Of a DNA stretch of 64,000 nucleotides, positions 8,257-16,549 are shown one piece after another. Numbering within the stretch: the stretch's first letter is position 1; each line of letters starts with the position of its first letter. Source of the DNA: Actinoplanes missouriensis 431 (GTDB lineage Bacteria > Actinomycetota > Actinomycetes > Mycobacteriales > Micromonosporaceae); assembly GCF_000284295.1 (NCBI RefSeq), contig NC_017093.1, forward strand, positions 2,356,001 to 2,420,000. Direction: 5' to 3'. Position numbers and translations under genes: made by a program. The notes under the pieces are model-generated. The model searched no databases, was not told where the DNA came from, and was given only the letters and a program-made list of their open reading frames with translations.

Positions 8257-9072
8257 TCAGTCTGGCCGTTCGACGTGTCCGAGTTCGGCTATGAGAGTCT
8301 CGAACGTGGCTCCTCCAGTCTCAGGATCGATCGGGACCTCTGATACGACGCTCTCGCCCTCCAGTGTGCTGACCCAGATCCTCTCGGATGCAGCGTTATC
8401 TTTCCTACGGCCGACAGCCACCAGCTCGCCGTACCCCGACTCTGCATGTTGCAGTAGCTCACGCATCAGGTCACCGCTGACCTCGATCCCATCTTTGGCT
8501 CGGAGTTCAAGCGCGCCCAGATCGGGCTTGCATTGCAGCATCAGACTGACCAATCCACCATCGGAAGGCCGCGGATCCTCTTTCTTAATCTTGAAGCGAA
8601 CCCGACTAATCTTCTCCATCTCTCGCCGCCAATCATGAAAGGATATCTTTCCGGTGAGCGGCTCGAGTCTCCACTGTTTATTGCTGTCGATGGTGCGAAG
8701 CATCGCCTGAAACGCACTTATGAAAGATGCAACGCGGATGTCCTGGCGACGCGTCTGGAAGACCATGGTCAGGTCCTTCAGCCGGATCACGAACGGGGAA
8801 GCCGCGCCATTCGGCACTTCGGCCGGCTCGAATTCCTGCTCATCATCGGCCCAAAGGTCAGCTTCAGACTGGCTTTCGAACCCAAGATGCCCGTAGACGA
8901 AGCCTGACTGCTCGCGCGTACGAGACAGCCTCCATAGTCGCTTGTAGCGTTCGTCTCGGAAGCCGGGCTGCAGCGCAGAACGCAGAAGATCCGCTGGCTC
9001 ACCGAGGAGATTCATCTGGTCCGGCGAAACGATCATGGCGCGAGCCAGCTTGCCGACCGTGCGAGAAGCCAT
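8257..9072 (-). CDS. Hypothetical protein, function unknown
   Basis: About 271 aa from the ATG at 9072 (begins MASRTVGKLARAM); an in-frame TTG at 9093 is possible and neither start has a good SD. The protein is soluble, mixed alpha/beta and charged, with no recognisable catalytic motif. An aromatic/charged middle (WRLEPLTGKISFHDWRREME) and a C-terminal half rich in short strands (GYGELVAVGRR, IWVSTLEGESVVSEVPI) can be seen. Codon usage is noticeably less GC-rich than in flanking chromosomal genes, which fits horizontal acquisition. It lies alone in the island with no obvious operon partner. Function is not assigned. Confidence 0.6.
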   Translation of the reverse strand: MASRTVGKLARAMIVSPDQMNLLGEPADLLRSALQPGFRDERYKRLWRLSRTREQSGFVYGHLGFESQSEADLWADDEQEFEPAEVPNGAASPFVIRLKDLTMVFQTRRQDIRVASFISAFQAMLRTIDSNKQWRLEPLTGKISFHDWRREMEKISRVRFKIKKEDPRPSDGGLVSLMLQCKPDLGALELRAKDGIEVSGDLMRELLQHAESGYGELVAVGRRKDNAASERIWVSTLEGESVVSEVPIDPETGGATFETLIAELGHVERPD

Positions 9073-9382
9073 GCCGACACTGTAAATCGACAAGAGGCAA
9101 TACAGAAGCTTTGAGTAGTTGATCCTTCACTGAGAGCAACTGCCGCGCTAGCTTCTCGTCTGGCCGATGGAATCACGGTCAGGTTGCCGGGGCCGCAGCA
9201 CCATAAGGGGCATTCCGAGTGCCGTGCACGGTGGTGCACGCATGAGTTCGGTCGAGTTTGCTCTCGGTCGCACCGCGCGCCTCGTGTCGTCGATGACACG
9301 CTCACCGTGGATAGTCCATTCGCTGGCTCGCTTCGGCTCCACCCTCATGAACGCACGCTAGCCGCGAATACTCGACGCGACC
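9073..9382. other. Intergenic stretch without a recognised gene
   Basis: About 310 bp between the unknown protein start and the DUF1152 stop. Short overlapping frames occur on both strands but none has a ribosome-binding site or consistent codon bias. It must hold the promoter of the 9072 gene; no clear -35/-10 pair could be picked out. Confidence 0.5.
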
Positions 9383-10504
9383 TCAGTTAAGCAACGTCGG
9401 CTTGGCTTCCGCGCCGTCGGTCCTTGCGGCTTCACACCCGCGGTCTTCGACTCTCCACAGCAAGCCAGTGTCACCGGTGGGATGGTGTGTGGTGAGCAAC
9501 GTCCTGAGCGCCGCGACCTCGATGTGTCCCAGTGCTTCCGCCAGTCGTCGGTAGGTGACGAAGTCGACGCCTCGGCGCCGGGCCGCCCGCTCCCAGTCCG
9601 GCAGCGCCGCGAGGGTATCGGCGGCGGGAGGCTGATGGCGTCGGGGCCTGGCCGCTTTGGCTCGTTCGGCTTCGAGTTCGGTGGTTCCCATGGTTCGCAC
9701 GGCGAGCCGCTCCGCGGCAGCGAGGGAGGTGGTGCCGGCCAGGATGGGAAGAAGCGGGTTGATGTCGGCGACGGCGGCCAGGTCGAGATCGAGAGCGGTG
9801 GGGCTTCGGTCGGTGAGGGGTACGGGTAGTCCGGCGTCTCGTATCTCGACCGTTCCGCGCAGGCCGAGGGCCGCGGAGGCGAGCAGGGCCGTGGCTTCGG
9901 TGGGGTGCCAGTGCAGGATGGGCAGGTAGGGCTTCCAGATCTCGGGCTCGAGGGTGTGCACCGTTGCGTGGCTCGCGGCGCGTTGCCATACGAGGTTCTC
10001 GGTCAGTTCGCCGTCGAGGCCAGGCCCGGCTACCCACGCCTCGGCTGGGAGCGACAGGCAACTGGCGGCCGTCAACGCGTCGGCGAAAGGGCTTCGCAGA
10101 CCTGGGTCATCCGGCTGCCCGAGGAGATCTCCGCCGACGTCGACCAGAAGGATGTGATCAGCGTGCAGGTCCCGCGCCGCGCTCTCGATCTGTTCTCGCA
10201 TGCCTTGGGCGCCGCGGGACGGATCCAGCAATGCCAATGGCAACGGCAGCTCACCGGCCAGACGTGGCAATGTGGATCCGGCTGGGGCGATGGGCCGACT
10301 GTGGGATGTGACCTGCCACCAGCCTCGACGGCTTTCCAGCCGCGCGAAGTCGGCTGCGCTTCGCGGGCCGGGCAGAGGGTCGATGAGCAACCGGTCCCAG
10401 GCCATCGTCGCGATTCCCACGGCCTTGTCCGGGATCAGTGCCGACAGGGCCGCTGCCGCGATGGCGTCGCCGCCTCCGCCAGCGGCGACCAGGAGGGTCC
10501 CCAT
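9383..10504 (-). CDS. DUF1152 domain-containing protein
   Basis: 373 aa. The N-terminus MGTLLVAAGGGGDAIAAAAL is a glycine-rich Rossmann-like phosphate loop typical of DUF1152 proteins. Further conserved-looking segments are LLVDVGGDLLG and a GLDGEL region. The family has no established reaction. Helix-rich C-terminal 120 residues (WERAARRRGVDFVTYRRLAEALG) may be a separate domain. The start is 69 bp from, and divergent to, the GntR regulator start, so the regulator probably controls it. Confidence 0.75.
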   Translation of the reverse strand: MGTLLVAAGGGGDAIAAAALSALIPDKAVGIATMAWDRLLIDPLPGPRSAADFARLESRRGWWQVTSHSRPIAPAGSTLPRLAGELPLPLALLDPSRGAQGMREQIESAARDLHADHILLVDVGGDLLGQPDDPGLRSPFADALTAASCLSLPAEAWVAGPGLDGELTENLVWQRAASHATVHTLEPEIWKPYLPILHWHPTEATALLASAALGLRGTVEIRDAGLPVPLTDRSPTALDLDLAAVADINPLLPILAGTTSLAAAERLAVRTMGTTELEAERAKAARPRRHQPPAADTLAALPDWERAARRRGVDFVTYRRLAEALGHIEVAALRTLLTTHHPTGDTGLLWRVEDRGCEAARTDGAEAKPTLLN

Positions 10505-10535
10505 CGAATCAGCTTATCGATGACATACTGATCGT

Positions 10536-10560
10536 GGTGGCCAGTGGGCTATGCCAGCAC
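10536..10560. promoter_or_regulatory. Candidate GntR operator upstream of the GntR gene
   Basis: The divergent DUF1152/GntR gap contains TGGCCAGTGGGCTATGCCA (10538-10556), whose CTATGCCA half-site recurs in the perfect inverted repeat at 11371-11411. TGGC/GCCA symmetry and location suit an autoregulatory operator. This supports starting the regulator at TTG 10574 (SD AGAAGG) rather than at GTG 10544, which would put the site inside the gene. Confidence 0.45.
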
Positions 10561-10573
10561 AGAAGGTTGCGAG

Positions 10574-11317
10574 TTGCCTGAGATCCAGCGGGTCCTGCCC
10601 AAGTACATGCAGATCGCCAACTACGTACGCGATCAGATCCTGCGCGGTGATCTGACGCCCGGCGACGAGGTGCCTTCCGAGCGGCAGATCTCCGCCGAGT
10701 GGACGGTTGCCCGGCCGACCGCCGCACGAGCTCTGGAGGCGCTGCGCCAGCAGGGCTTCGTCGAGAGCCGACAGGGGTCGGGCACGTTCGTGCGTGACCG
10801 CATGAGGCCCAACCGCCTGGCGCGGGAACGGTACTCCCGGGCACGGGACACCGGAAAGATCTATCCCGCGAACGAACGCGCAACGATCCTTGCCGCCGAC
10901 TACGACGCCGCCCCCGATGACGTTGCCGCGGCGCTCGGTATCGACGCCGGCGCCCAGGTCATACGCCGTCAGCGGTTGATTCACGCCGATGATGAACCCG
11001 TCGAGCTGTCCACCGCCTGGTACGCGGGCTCACTCGGCGAACAGGCACCGAATCTGTTGATCCGGGAACGGATCCGCGCCGGCACCACGGCCTACGTGGA
11101 AAAGACGACCGGTCGCCGGATTCGTTACGCCAGGGACGAGATGAGCTCTCGCCTGGCGGCCGCAGCCGAACGCGAGCATCTGCGCCTGCCCGAGCCGTCA
11201 GCGGTCCTACTCGTCCGCCATGTGGTCTACGACGGTGAAGACCGGCCCCTCGAGTTCACCGAAGCTGTCTACCCGCCGGGACGCTGGGCGTTCGAGACGA
11301 CATACCCGGTGGCCTGA
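10574..11317 (+). CDS. GntR-family regulator with UTRA ligand-binding domain
   Basis: About 247 aa from TTG 10574, which has AGAAGG seven bases upstream; GTG 10544 is the alternative start. N-terminal winged helix: YMQIANYVRDQILRGDLTPGDEVPSE, then RPTAARALEALRQQGFVESRQGSGTFV. The C-terminal UTRA/HutC-type effector domain includes VIRRQRLIHADDEPVELSTAWY, the DEMSSRLAAA segment and LLVRHVVYDGEDRPLEFTEAVYP. Regulators of this class sense small metabolites, and in actinomycetes are frequent in integrative elements. Likely targets are itself, the divergent DUF1152 gene and perhaps the downstream phosphotransferase. Confidence 0.9.
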   Translation: MPEIQRVLPKYMQIANYVRDQILRGDLTPGDEVPSERQISAEWTVARPTAARALEALRQQGFVESRQGSGTFVRDRMRPNRLARERYSRARDTGKIYPANERATILAADYDAAPDDVAAALGIDAGAQVIRRQRLIHADDEPVELSTAWYAGSLGEQAPNLLIRERIRAGTTAYVEKTTGRRIRYARDEMSSRLAAAAEREHLRLPEPSAVLLVRHVVYDGEDRPLEFTEAVYPPGRWAFETTYPVA

Positions 11318-11370
11318 GCTTCCGGACCCACTCCCGACAACGGCCAGTCAATCGGTCGTTGCACACCGCA

Positions 11371-11411
11371 ACTGGCCTATGCCACACCGCACTGAAGTGG
11401 CATAGGCCAGT
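11371..11411. promoter_or_regulatory. Perfect 15-bp inverted repeat (operator candidate)
   Basis: ACTGGCCTATGCCAC at 11371-11385 and its exact complement GTGGCATAGGCCAGT at 11397-11411 are separated by 11 bp. No T-run follows, so an operator is favoured over a terminator. The TATGCCA half-site is shared with the region upstream of the GntR gene. Confidence 0.6.
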
Positions 11412-11711
11412 GCTTCCAACCCCGACTTTGGCCGGCTGCTGCCCGACGGTCGCTCGTACCGAGTCGTCCCGACCGAACCGGTCGACGCTGCCTGGCACGT
11501 GTCCCTGCAACACACCGAGCCGTACGCCTCCGCCTGCCAGCAGATCGCGGGAGACTTCGTGCACCACGTGCCGATCCTGACCGAGGGCATGGCGGACGGC
11601 TCCTCGATGGAGTACACCCACCAGGCGCTCAAGGCGACCGGCTACTACATCGACCCCGAGTTCTGGGACGGCGAGGCGAAGTCCTGCTGCCCGCCGAACC
11701 CGGGGATCTGA
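11404..11711 (+). pseudogene. Fragment of a hypothetical gene (C-terminal part)
   Basis: An open frame runs from just after the TAG at 11403 to a TGA at 11709-11711. It encodes about 100 residues, including GRLLPDGRSYRVVPTEPVD and ending DGEAKSCCPPNPGI. Base composition and an intact C-terminal frame suggest real coding origin, but there is no ATG/GTG with an SD before GTG 11499 (70 aa). The reading frame begins inside the inverted repeat. It is probably the remnant of a longer gene, or a short protein starting at 11499. It ends 16 bp before the phosphotransferase gene and may be cotranscribed with it. Function unknown. Confidence 0.45.
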
Positions 11712-11727
11712 GAGGGCTACCTGATCG

Positions 11728-12525
11728 ATGCGCATTGACTGGACCGCGTTGCCCGAGGCCGTTAAGACAGAGATAGCCGACCGCGTCGGCGGAACTCACG
11801 TCACACCCGCCACCACCGGAGACCACGCGGAGATAGCCGCAACCGTCACCGGGACCAACGGTCGGGTGTTCGTCAAGGCAGCCAGCACCGATTTCGGTGT
11901 CCGGTCACTGCGCTTCGAGCTGCGGGTGAGTGAGGCCATCAGCGGGCCTCTCTCGCCCGCAGTCCTGTGGCATTTCGAAGCTGCCGACTGGCTGGTGGTG
12001 GGCTACGAGCACTGCGAAGGCCCGCACGCCGATCTCTCACCGGGAAGCCCCGACCTCGACCTTCTCGGTCAGGCACTGACGGTGCTCGGCGAGACGCCGA
12101 CACCCGACGTGCCGTTGTTCAGCCCGAAGGCGCGTCTCGGGTTCGAGCACCCGACGATGAACGGCGACACGCTCGTTCACACCGACCTTTGCCCGGCCAA
12201 CCTGATCGTCACGCCGCATGGCCTGCAGATCGTCGACTGGGCGATGGCTGCCAAGGCGGCACCGTGGGTTGAGCTGGCCATGCTCATGCCGTGGCTGATC
12301 AGCGCCGGCCACACGCCGGAGCAGGCCGAACAGTGGCTGGCGCGCCATCCCGCATGGCAGTCGGCGGATCCAGGGGTCCTGGGTTACTTCGCGACGAAGA
12401 ACGCGGAGAAGTGGGCGTCCAAGTCGGCCGGATCAACCGCAGCATGGATGCATGACCTCGCGGCCTGGACGTCGAAGTGGTCCACGTATCGACTCCGAAC
12501 CAGCAACACCGCCCCGACCAACTAA
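11728..12525 (+). CDS. Phosphotransferase, aminoglycoside phosphotransferase (APH) fold
   Basis: 265 aa. It has the catalytic Brenner motif HTDLCPANLIV (about residues 150-160), followed by the metal-binding VDWAMAAKAAP (about 169-179), both typical of the APH/choline kinase fold. The N-lobe is short, with the ATP-lysine probably in GRVFVKAAS. The fold phosphorylates antibiotics or small metabolites; the substrate is unknown. The C-terminal helices WLARHPAWQSADPGV and WMHDLAAWTSKW resemble single-copy actinomycete homologues in mobile regions. The ATG at 11728 follows 16 bp after the upstream fragment, and a strong hairpin follows the stop. Confidence 0.85.
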   Translation: MRIDWTALPEAVKTEIADRVGGTHVTPATTGDHAEIAATVTGTNGRVFVKAASTDFGVRSLRFELRVSEAISGPLSPAVLWHFEAADWLVVGYEHCEGPHADLSPGSPDLDLLGQALTVLGETPTPDVPLFSPKARLGFEHPTMNGDTLVHTDLCPANLIVTPHGLQIVDWAMAAKAAPWVELAMLMPWLISAGHTPEQAEQWLARHPAWQSADPGVLGYFATKNAEKWASKSAGSTAAWMHDLAAWTSKWSTYRLRTSNTAPTN

Positions 12526-12550
12526 CACTCACTCCCGGGCGGTGCCACGC

Positions 12551-12579
12551 GCCGGACTCCTCGTAACGAGGAGCCCGGC
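12551..12579 (+). terminator. Terminator hairpin after the phosphotransferase gene
   Basis: GCCGG-a-CTCCTCG, loop TAA, CGAGGAG-c-CCGGC: a 12-bp stem with one mismatch, 26 bp behind the stop codon at 12525. There is no strong U-tract, as is usual in high-GC actinobacteria. Confidence 0.7.
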
Positions 12580-13082
12580 GGCGCTGCCATAGCGAAGGCC
12601 TGCCTACGACCCATTCGCCACGGTGCCAGCCGGTCAGCTCAGCCCCGGCTGGTGCACGAACCATCGCGTGAACCGCAACATAGATCAAGTGCGATTGGTA
12701 GTGCACCGCGAAGCGTCCGCATCCAGGGCGAATCAGCGTCCGAAGCGCGGCTCACCCGGCACCGAGTAAGGGCGCCGCTCAATGAATTCGGCAACTCCGA
12801 ATCGGACGCGCATCGACCGCTTGCCACACCGGCGAAGGTGATCGCCTCACGGTCCGGCTCACCAGGCAACGCCACAGCTCAAGCGGGCTTGCCCGACCGC
12901 CAGCCATGCGGCATGACTCCGGCGGGACCGGCAGGACGCCAACGCGACCCTAGATGCGTCCGGACGCAAAAGCCCTGGTCAACACCAGGGCAGACGGGCC
13001 AATCCAGAACAACCGATCACCACAGGATCACCACGTCCCAGGTAACGGGATTTCCGCAGGCCCAGAATGGGAAACAAGAATA

Positions 13083-13110
13083 CCGTGACCCACGTCTCCG
13101 CAGGTCACGG
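13083..13110. terminator. Hairpin beside the right tRNA-Arg-like remnant
   Basis: CCGTGACC (13083-13090) and GGTCACGG (13103-13110) form a perfect 8-bp stem followed by CATTTT. On the minus strand this lies directly downstream of the tRNA-like 3' end, as at 7545-7576. It probably also terminates the arginine deiminase operon. Confidence 0.6.
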
Positions 13111-13123
13111 CATTTTCAAGAAG

Positions 13124-13155
13124 TGCGCCGGAAGGGACTCGAACCCCTAACCTTC
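13124..13155 (-). repeat. tRNA-Arg(ACG)-like 3' end, putative att site (right)
   Basis: The minus strand reads GAAGGTTAGGGGTTCGAGTC-CCTTCCGGCGCA. The T-arm AGGGG-TTCGAGT-CCCTT and acceptor-like tail are as in tRNA-Arg(ACG). Upstream on that strand it runs straight into the stop codon region of the MarC gene (13154), so no complete tRNA exists. Similarity to the left copy extends through the adjacent hairpin (about 13066-13155 against 7535-7619). Confidence 0.6.
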
Positions 13156-13795
13156 AGATGCCCAGTCGCGCCGTCACGAGGTCGGTGAAGCCGTTCGCGA
13201 GCAGGATCACCGCGATGCTGGTCAGCAGGATGCCGGCCACCCGGTCCAGGATCGCCGCGGTCTCCGGGGAGATCCGCCGCTCGACGTGCCCGGAGAGGTA
13301 GAGCGTCACCCCGGTCACGATCCCGTAGGCGAGGGCCGCCACGGTCAGCCACAGCCGGCCCTGGACGTCACCGGCGTCCGCGGAGGCCGCGACGCCGAAC
13401 GCGAACGTGGTGCCGCCGACGGTGAGCGGAAAAGTCAGTGGGGTGAAAAGCGGATTCTTCCGGGTGGAAGCCTCCGTCTCGCCGGCCGGTGATGCCGGTT
13501 CTGCCGGGGGAGTGGTCCCCCGCATCAGCGGCACCGCCGCCAGGATCAGCGCGATGCCACCTGTCGCGGTCAGCGCCGCCGTGCTGATCCCCAGCAGCTC
13601 CAGCAGCGGCTCACCCACCCAGACCGCGATCAGCACGAAGCCGAACGCGTTGAGCGCCAGCCCCAGCGCCAGCCGCAGTTGCTGACCGTGGGTGTGGCCG
13701 CGGACGTACGGCAGGTAGGACGAGAGCGCCGCGACCGGGCTGTAGAGGGCGAACAGGGCCAGGAAGAAGACCAGCGCCTCGTACGTGAAGGACAT
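13154..13795 (-). CDS. MarC-family integral membrane protein
   Basis: 213 aa with six predicted membrane helices: N-terminus FEYALVFF-like ([20 protein letters not shown]), then LALGLALNAFGFVLIAVWVG, GGIALILAAVPLM and a C-terminal ILLTSIAVILLANGF. The arrangement matches the MarC/NAAT family; the physiological role of MarC proteins is unclear despite the historical 'multiple antibiotic resistance' name. Its ATG overlaps the arcA stop by 1 nt (TGATG), so it is translationally coupled to arginine deiminase. The stop codon abuts the tRNA-Arg-like remnant, meaning the island edge lies right behind this gene. Confidence 0.85.
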   Translation of the reverse strand: MSFTYEALVFFLALFALYSPVAALSSYLPYVRGHTHGQQLRLALGLALNAFGFVLIAVWVGEPLLELLGISTAALTATGGIALILAAVPLMRGTTPPAEPASPAGETEASTRKNPLFTPLTFPLTVGGTTFAFGVAASADAGDVQGRLWLTVAALAYGIVTGVTLYLSGHVERRISPETAAILDRVAGILLTSIAVILLANGFTDLVTARLGI

Positions 13796-15033
13796 CAGAA
13801 TTCGACGGCGTCGCGGATCAGCGGGCAGGTCATGCAGTGCCCGCCGCCGCGGCCGCGGCCCAGTTCCGCGCCGACGATCGTGATGACCTCCACGCCGGCG
13901 CGCCGCAGCAGCGTGTTCGTGGTGGTGTTCCGGTCGTAGGTGAAGACCACACCCGGTTCGACCGCCACGGCGTTGTTGCCGCTGTCCCACTGCTGGCGTT
14001 CGGAGGCGTACACATCTCCGCCGGTTTCGATGACCCGCAGCGACTTGAGCCCGAGCGACTCGGCGACGACCTCGGTGAACTTGCGGCCGCCCTCGTCGAC
14101 CACCTCGGGGCCCTTGCCGGAGCCCGGGTAGAGCGAGAACGTGTGCACGCCGTCCATGATGTTCGGATAGAGCGTGACGATGTCCCGGTCGGCGAAGGTG
14201 AAGACGGTGTCGAGGTGCATCGCCGCGCGTAGTTTCGGCATCCCGGCGACGACCACCCGTTCGGCGGCGCCCTTCTCGAACAGCGCCGCCGCGACCTGCG
14301 TGATCGCCTGCCGTGAGGTGCGCTCGCTCATGCCGACCAGCACGACCCCGTTGCCGACCGGCATGACGTCGCCGCCCTCGAACGTCGCGAGTCCCCAGTC
14401 CTGCTCCGGGTCGCCCCACCAGACCGTGGCGTCCCGGAAGTCCGGGTGGAACTGGTAGATCGCCTTCATCAGCAGTGTCTCGTCGTGCCGGGCCGGCCAG
14501 TAGAGCGGGTTGAGCGTCACCCCGCCGTAGAGCCAGCACGTGGTGTCCCGGGTGTAGAGCGTGTTCGGCAGTGGCGGCATCAGGTACTCGCGGGCGCCGG
14601 TCGCCTCCCGGGCCAGCGCCACGTACCCGGATCGGAAGTCGGCCGGCAGGTCGCTGGTGGCGAGCCCGCCGATCAGGAACTCGGCGAGGTCCCGCGGCGC
14701 CAGCTCGTCCAGGAACGCCCGGGTGTCGGCGACCAGCCCGAGACCCACCTCGTTCGCGACGATCTTGCGGTCGAGTAGCCAGGCCCGCGCCTCCGGTATC
14801 GTCACGGTCTCGGCGAGCAGTTCGTGCAGCTCCACCACCTCGACGCCCCGGCCACGCAGCTTGTTGACGAAGTCGAGATGGTCGCGCTGGGCGTTCTCCA
14901 CCCACATCACGTCGTCGAAGAGCAGGTCGTCGGCGTTGGTGGGGGTGAGCCGGCGGTGCGCCAGACCGGGGGAGCAGACCAGGACCTTGCGGAGCCGGCC
15001 GACTTCGGAGTGGACGCCGAGGTTGGTGGTCAT
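13795..15033 (-). CDS. arcA: Arginine deiminase
   Basis: 412 aa; hydrolyses L-arginine to citrulline and ammonia (EC 3.5.3.6). Key motifs are visible: [10 protein letters not shown] (substrate acidic pair), MHLDTVFTF (catalytic His) and the C-terminal [13 protein letters not shown] with nucleophile C400, the same spacing from the C-terminus as in characterised enzymes. Length matches the family (about 410). It sits between the antiporter gene (13 bp upstream) and the marC-like gene (1-nt overlap). No ornithine carbamoyltransferase or carbamate kinase is next to it, so ATP generation by the complete ADI pathway is not shown here; ammonia production or arginine/citrulline exchange is possible. 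Confidence 0.95.
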   Translation of the reverse strand: MTTNLGVHSEVGRLRKVLVCSPGLAHRRLTPTNADDLLFDDVMWVENAQRDHLDFVNKLRGRGVEVVELHELLAETVTIPEARAWLLDRKIVANEVGLGLVADTRAFLDELAPRDLAEFLIGGLATSDLPADFRSGYVALAREATGAREYLMPPLPNTLYTRDTTCWLYGGVTLNPLYWPARHDETLLMKAIYQFHPDFRDATVWWGDPEQDWGLATFEGGDVMPVGNGVVLVGMSERTSRQAITQVAAALFEKGAAERVVVAGMPKLRAAMHLDTVFTFADRDIVTLYPNIMDGVHTFSLYPGSGKGPEVVDEGGRKFTEVVAESLGLKSLRVIETGGDVYASERQQWDSGNNAVAVEPGVVFTYDRNTTTNTLLRRAGVEVITIVGAELGRGRGGGHCMTCPLIRDAVEF

Positions 15034-15046
15034 GAACGAGCCCCTC

Positions 15047-16447
15047 TCAGATGGAAATCCAGCCCGCGGCGAGCGCGGTGATGCCGGCGACGGCGCCGGC
15101 CACGGAGACGGCGAGGATGACGAGCTCATGGCCGGTGAAGAGCCGGCGGCCCTGCTCCCGGCGGGCCTTGACGAACAGCAGCGTGGCCGGGGCGTAGACG
15201 ATGAACGAGACGAGCAGGAACTTCGGGCCGGCCGCGACCAGCAGGAAGATCGTGTAGACGACGGCGAGCAGGGCGACGACCCTCTCCCGTCCCCGCCCGG
15301 CGATCCGGAGCGCGTACCCGGCCGCCAGCAGGAACGGGATCAGGCTCAGCGCGCTCGTCAGGTCCAGCGCGAAGTTGAACGCGTCCTCGCTGAAATACGT
15401 GACGACCAGGACGACCTGGACCAGGATGCTGGTCAGCAGCAGGGCGTTGAACGGCACGTCGCCGCGCCGGGTGCGTCCCAGGAACCGGGGCATATCGTCG
15501 TCCTTGGCCGCCACGTACAGCACCTCGGCGGCCATCAGCGTCCACGCCAGGTAGGCGCCGAGCACCGAGACGACCAGGCCGACGCTGACGAACACCATGC
15601 CCCCGCTGCCCACGGCGGCCTCCAGAACCCCGCCCATCGACGGCTGGCGCAGCAGCGCGATCTCGCGGGCCGGGAGGATCCCGTACGACACGATGGTCAC
15701 CGACGCGAAGACGGCGAACACACTGAGGAAACCGAGGACCGTGGCGCGGCCGACATCCTGCCGCCGTGCCGCGTGCCGGGAGTAGACACTCGCGCCCTCG
15801 ACACCGAGGAACACGAAAACGGTCACCAGCATCGTGCCCTTGACCTGCTCGAACAGGGATCCGTACCCGATGCCGCCGCGCAGGTTGTCCGCGAACACCG
15901 CCGGATCAAGAGCAAAAAGGGCCAGAAGAACAAACACGATGATGGGTACGACCTTGGCGATCGTCACGATCCGATTCAGTACCGCCGCGTCCCTGACGCC
16001 ACGCTGCACCAGCGTGAAGAAGAGCCAGATCCCGGCCGTCGAGCACAGCACCGCGAGCAGTGTGTCCCCGTCGCCGAACGCCGGGACCACGGCGCCCAGC
16101 GTCGACATGATCAGCACCCAGTAGGTGACGTTGCCGACGCAGGCGCTGGCCCAGTAGCCGAACGCCGAGAAGAACCCCAGATATTCGCCGAAACCCGCTT
16201 TCGCGTACGCGTAGACACCCGCGTCGAGATCCGGCTTCCGTAGCGCGAGGGTCTGGAACACGAACGCGAGCATCAGCATGCCGGCGCCCGCGATCGTCCA
16301 CGCGATCAGCGCCCCGATGACGCCTGTCTCCTCGGCGAACCGGCGTGGCAGCGAGAACACACCGGCACCCACCATGCCGCCGACGACCATCGAGGTCATC
16401 GTCAGCAAAGTGAGCTTCTGAGTGGTCGTCGTCTCGGTCGCTGTCAC
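15047..16447 (-). CDS. arcD: APC-family basic amino acid antiporter (arginine/ornithine-type)
   Basis: 466 aa from a GTG start, with about 12 membrane helices. The N-terminus [21 protein letters not shown] carries the APC-superfamily substrate-binding GxG motif of the basic amino acid/polyamine antiporter group. A conserved [12 protein letters not shown] lies in TM6. Placement 13 bp upstream of arcA indicates that it exchanges arginine for citrulline or ornithine. It is the first gene of a three-gene operon (arcD-arcA-marC-like). Confidence 0.9.
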   Translation of the reverse strand: MTATETTTTQKLTLLTMTSMVVGGMVGAGVFSLPRRFAEETGVIGALIAWTIAGAGMLMLAFVFQTLALRKPDLDAGVYAYAKAGFGEYLGFFSAFGYWASACVGNVTYWVLIMSTLGAVVPAFGDGDTLLAVLCSTAGIWLFFTLVQRGVRDAAVLNRIVTIAKVVPIIVFVLLALFALDPAVFADNLRGGIGYGSLFEQVKGTMLVTVFVFLGVEGASVYSRHAARRQDVGRATVLGFLSVFAVFASVTIVSYGILPAREIALLRQPSMGGVLEAAVGSGGMVFVSVGLVVSVLGAYLAWTLMAAEVLYVAAKDDDMPRFLGRTRRGDVPFNALLLTSILVQVVLVVTYFSEDAFNFALDLTSALSLIPFLLAAGYALRIAGRGRERVVALLAVVYTIFLLVAAGPKFLLVSFIVYAPATLLFVKARREQGRRLFTGHELVILAVSVAGAVAGITALAAGWISI

Positions 16448-16549
16448 AGAACTGGACGCTAGAGCTGGTTCATCGACGGCGGTTCATCCTTTCCGGATGA
16501 CTCACATATGAGTCGCGCCGCCCGTCGCCCGGCTGGCAAGATCGCCCGC

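Larger units (their letters stand above)
12526..13122. other. Intergenic stretch at the right end of the putative island
   Basis: About 600 bp without a supportable gene. The only long frame (12652-13188, plus) has poor codon bias and runs through the tRNA-like remnant. It holds the terminator at 12551-12579 and the hairpin at 13083-13110. Confidence 0.5.

Noticed and set aside
8034..8294. 86-codon plus-strand frame
   Set aside because: No SD, poor codon bias, overlaps the opposite-strand gene end; translation shows no family resemblance.
11371..11411. Transcription terminator of the GntR gene
   Set aside because: Perfect 15-bp stem but no T-run, and the half-site recurs upstream of the regulator, which fits an operator better; termination is not excluded.
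12652..13188. 178-codon plus-strand frame over the right island end
   Set aside because: Runs through the tRNA-like remnant and MarC gene end in another frame; weak third-position bias and no SD.
13154..14905. 583-codon minus-strand frame joining arcA-region antisense sequence to MarC
   Set aside because: The arcA gene occupies this strand in another frame; only the last 213 codons (from ATG 13795) are genuine. The preceding frame is arginine/glycine-rich shadow coding.
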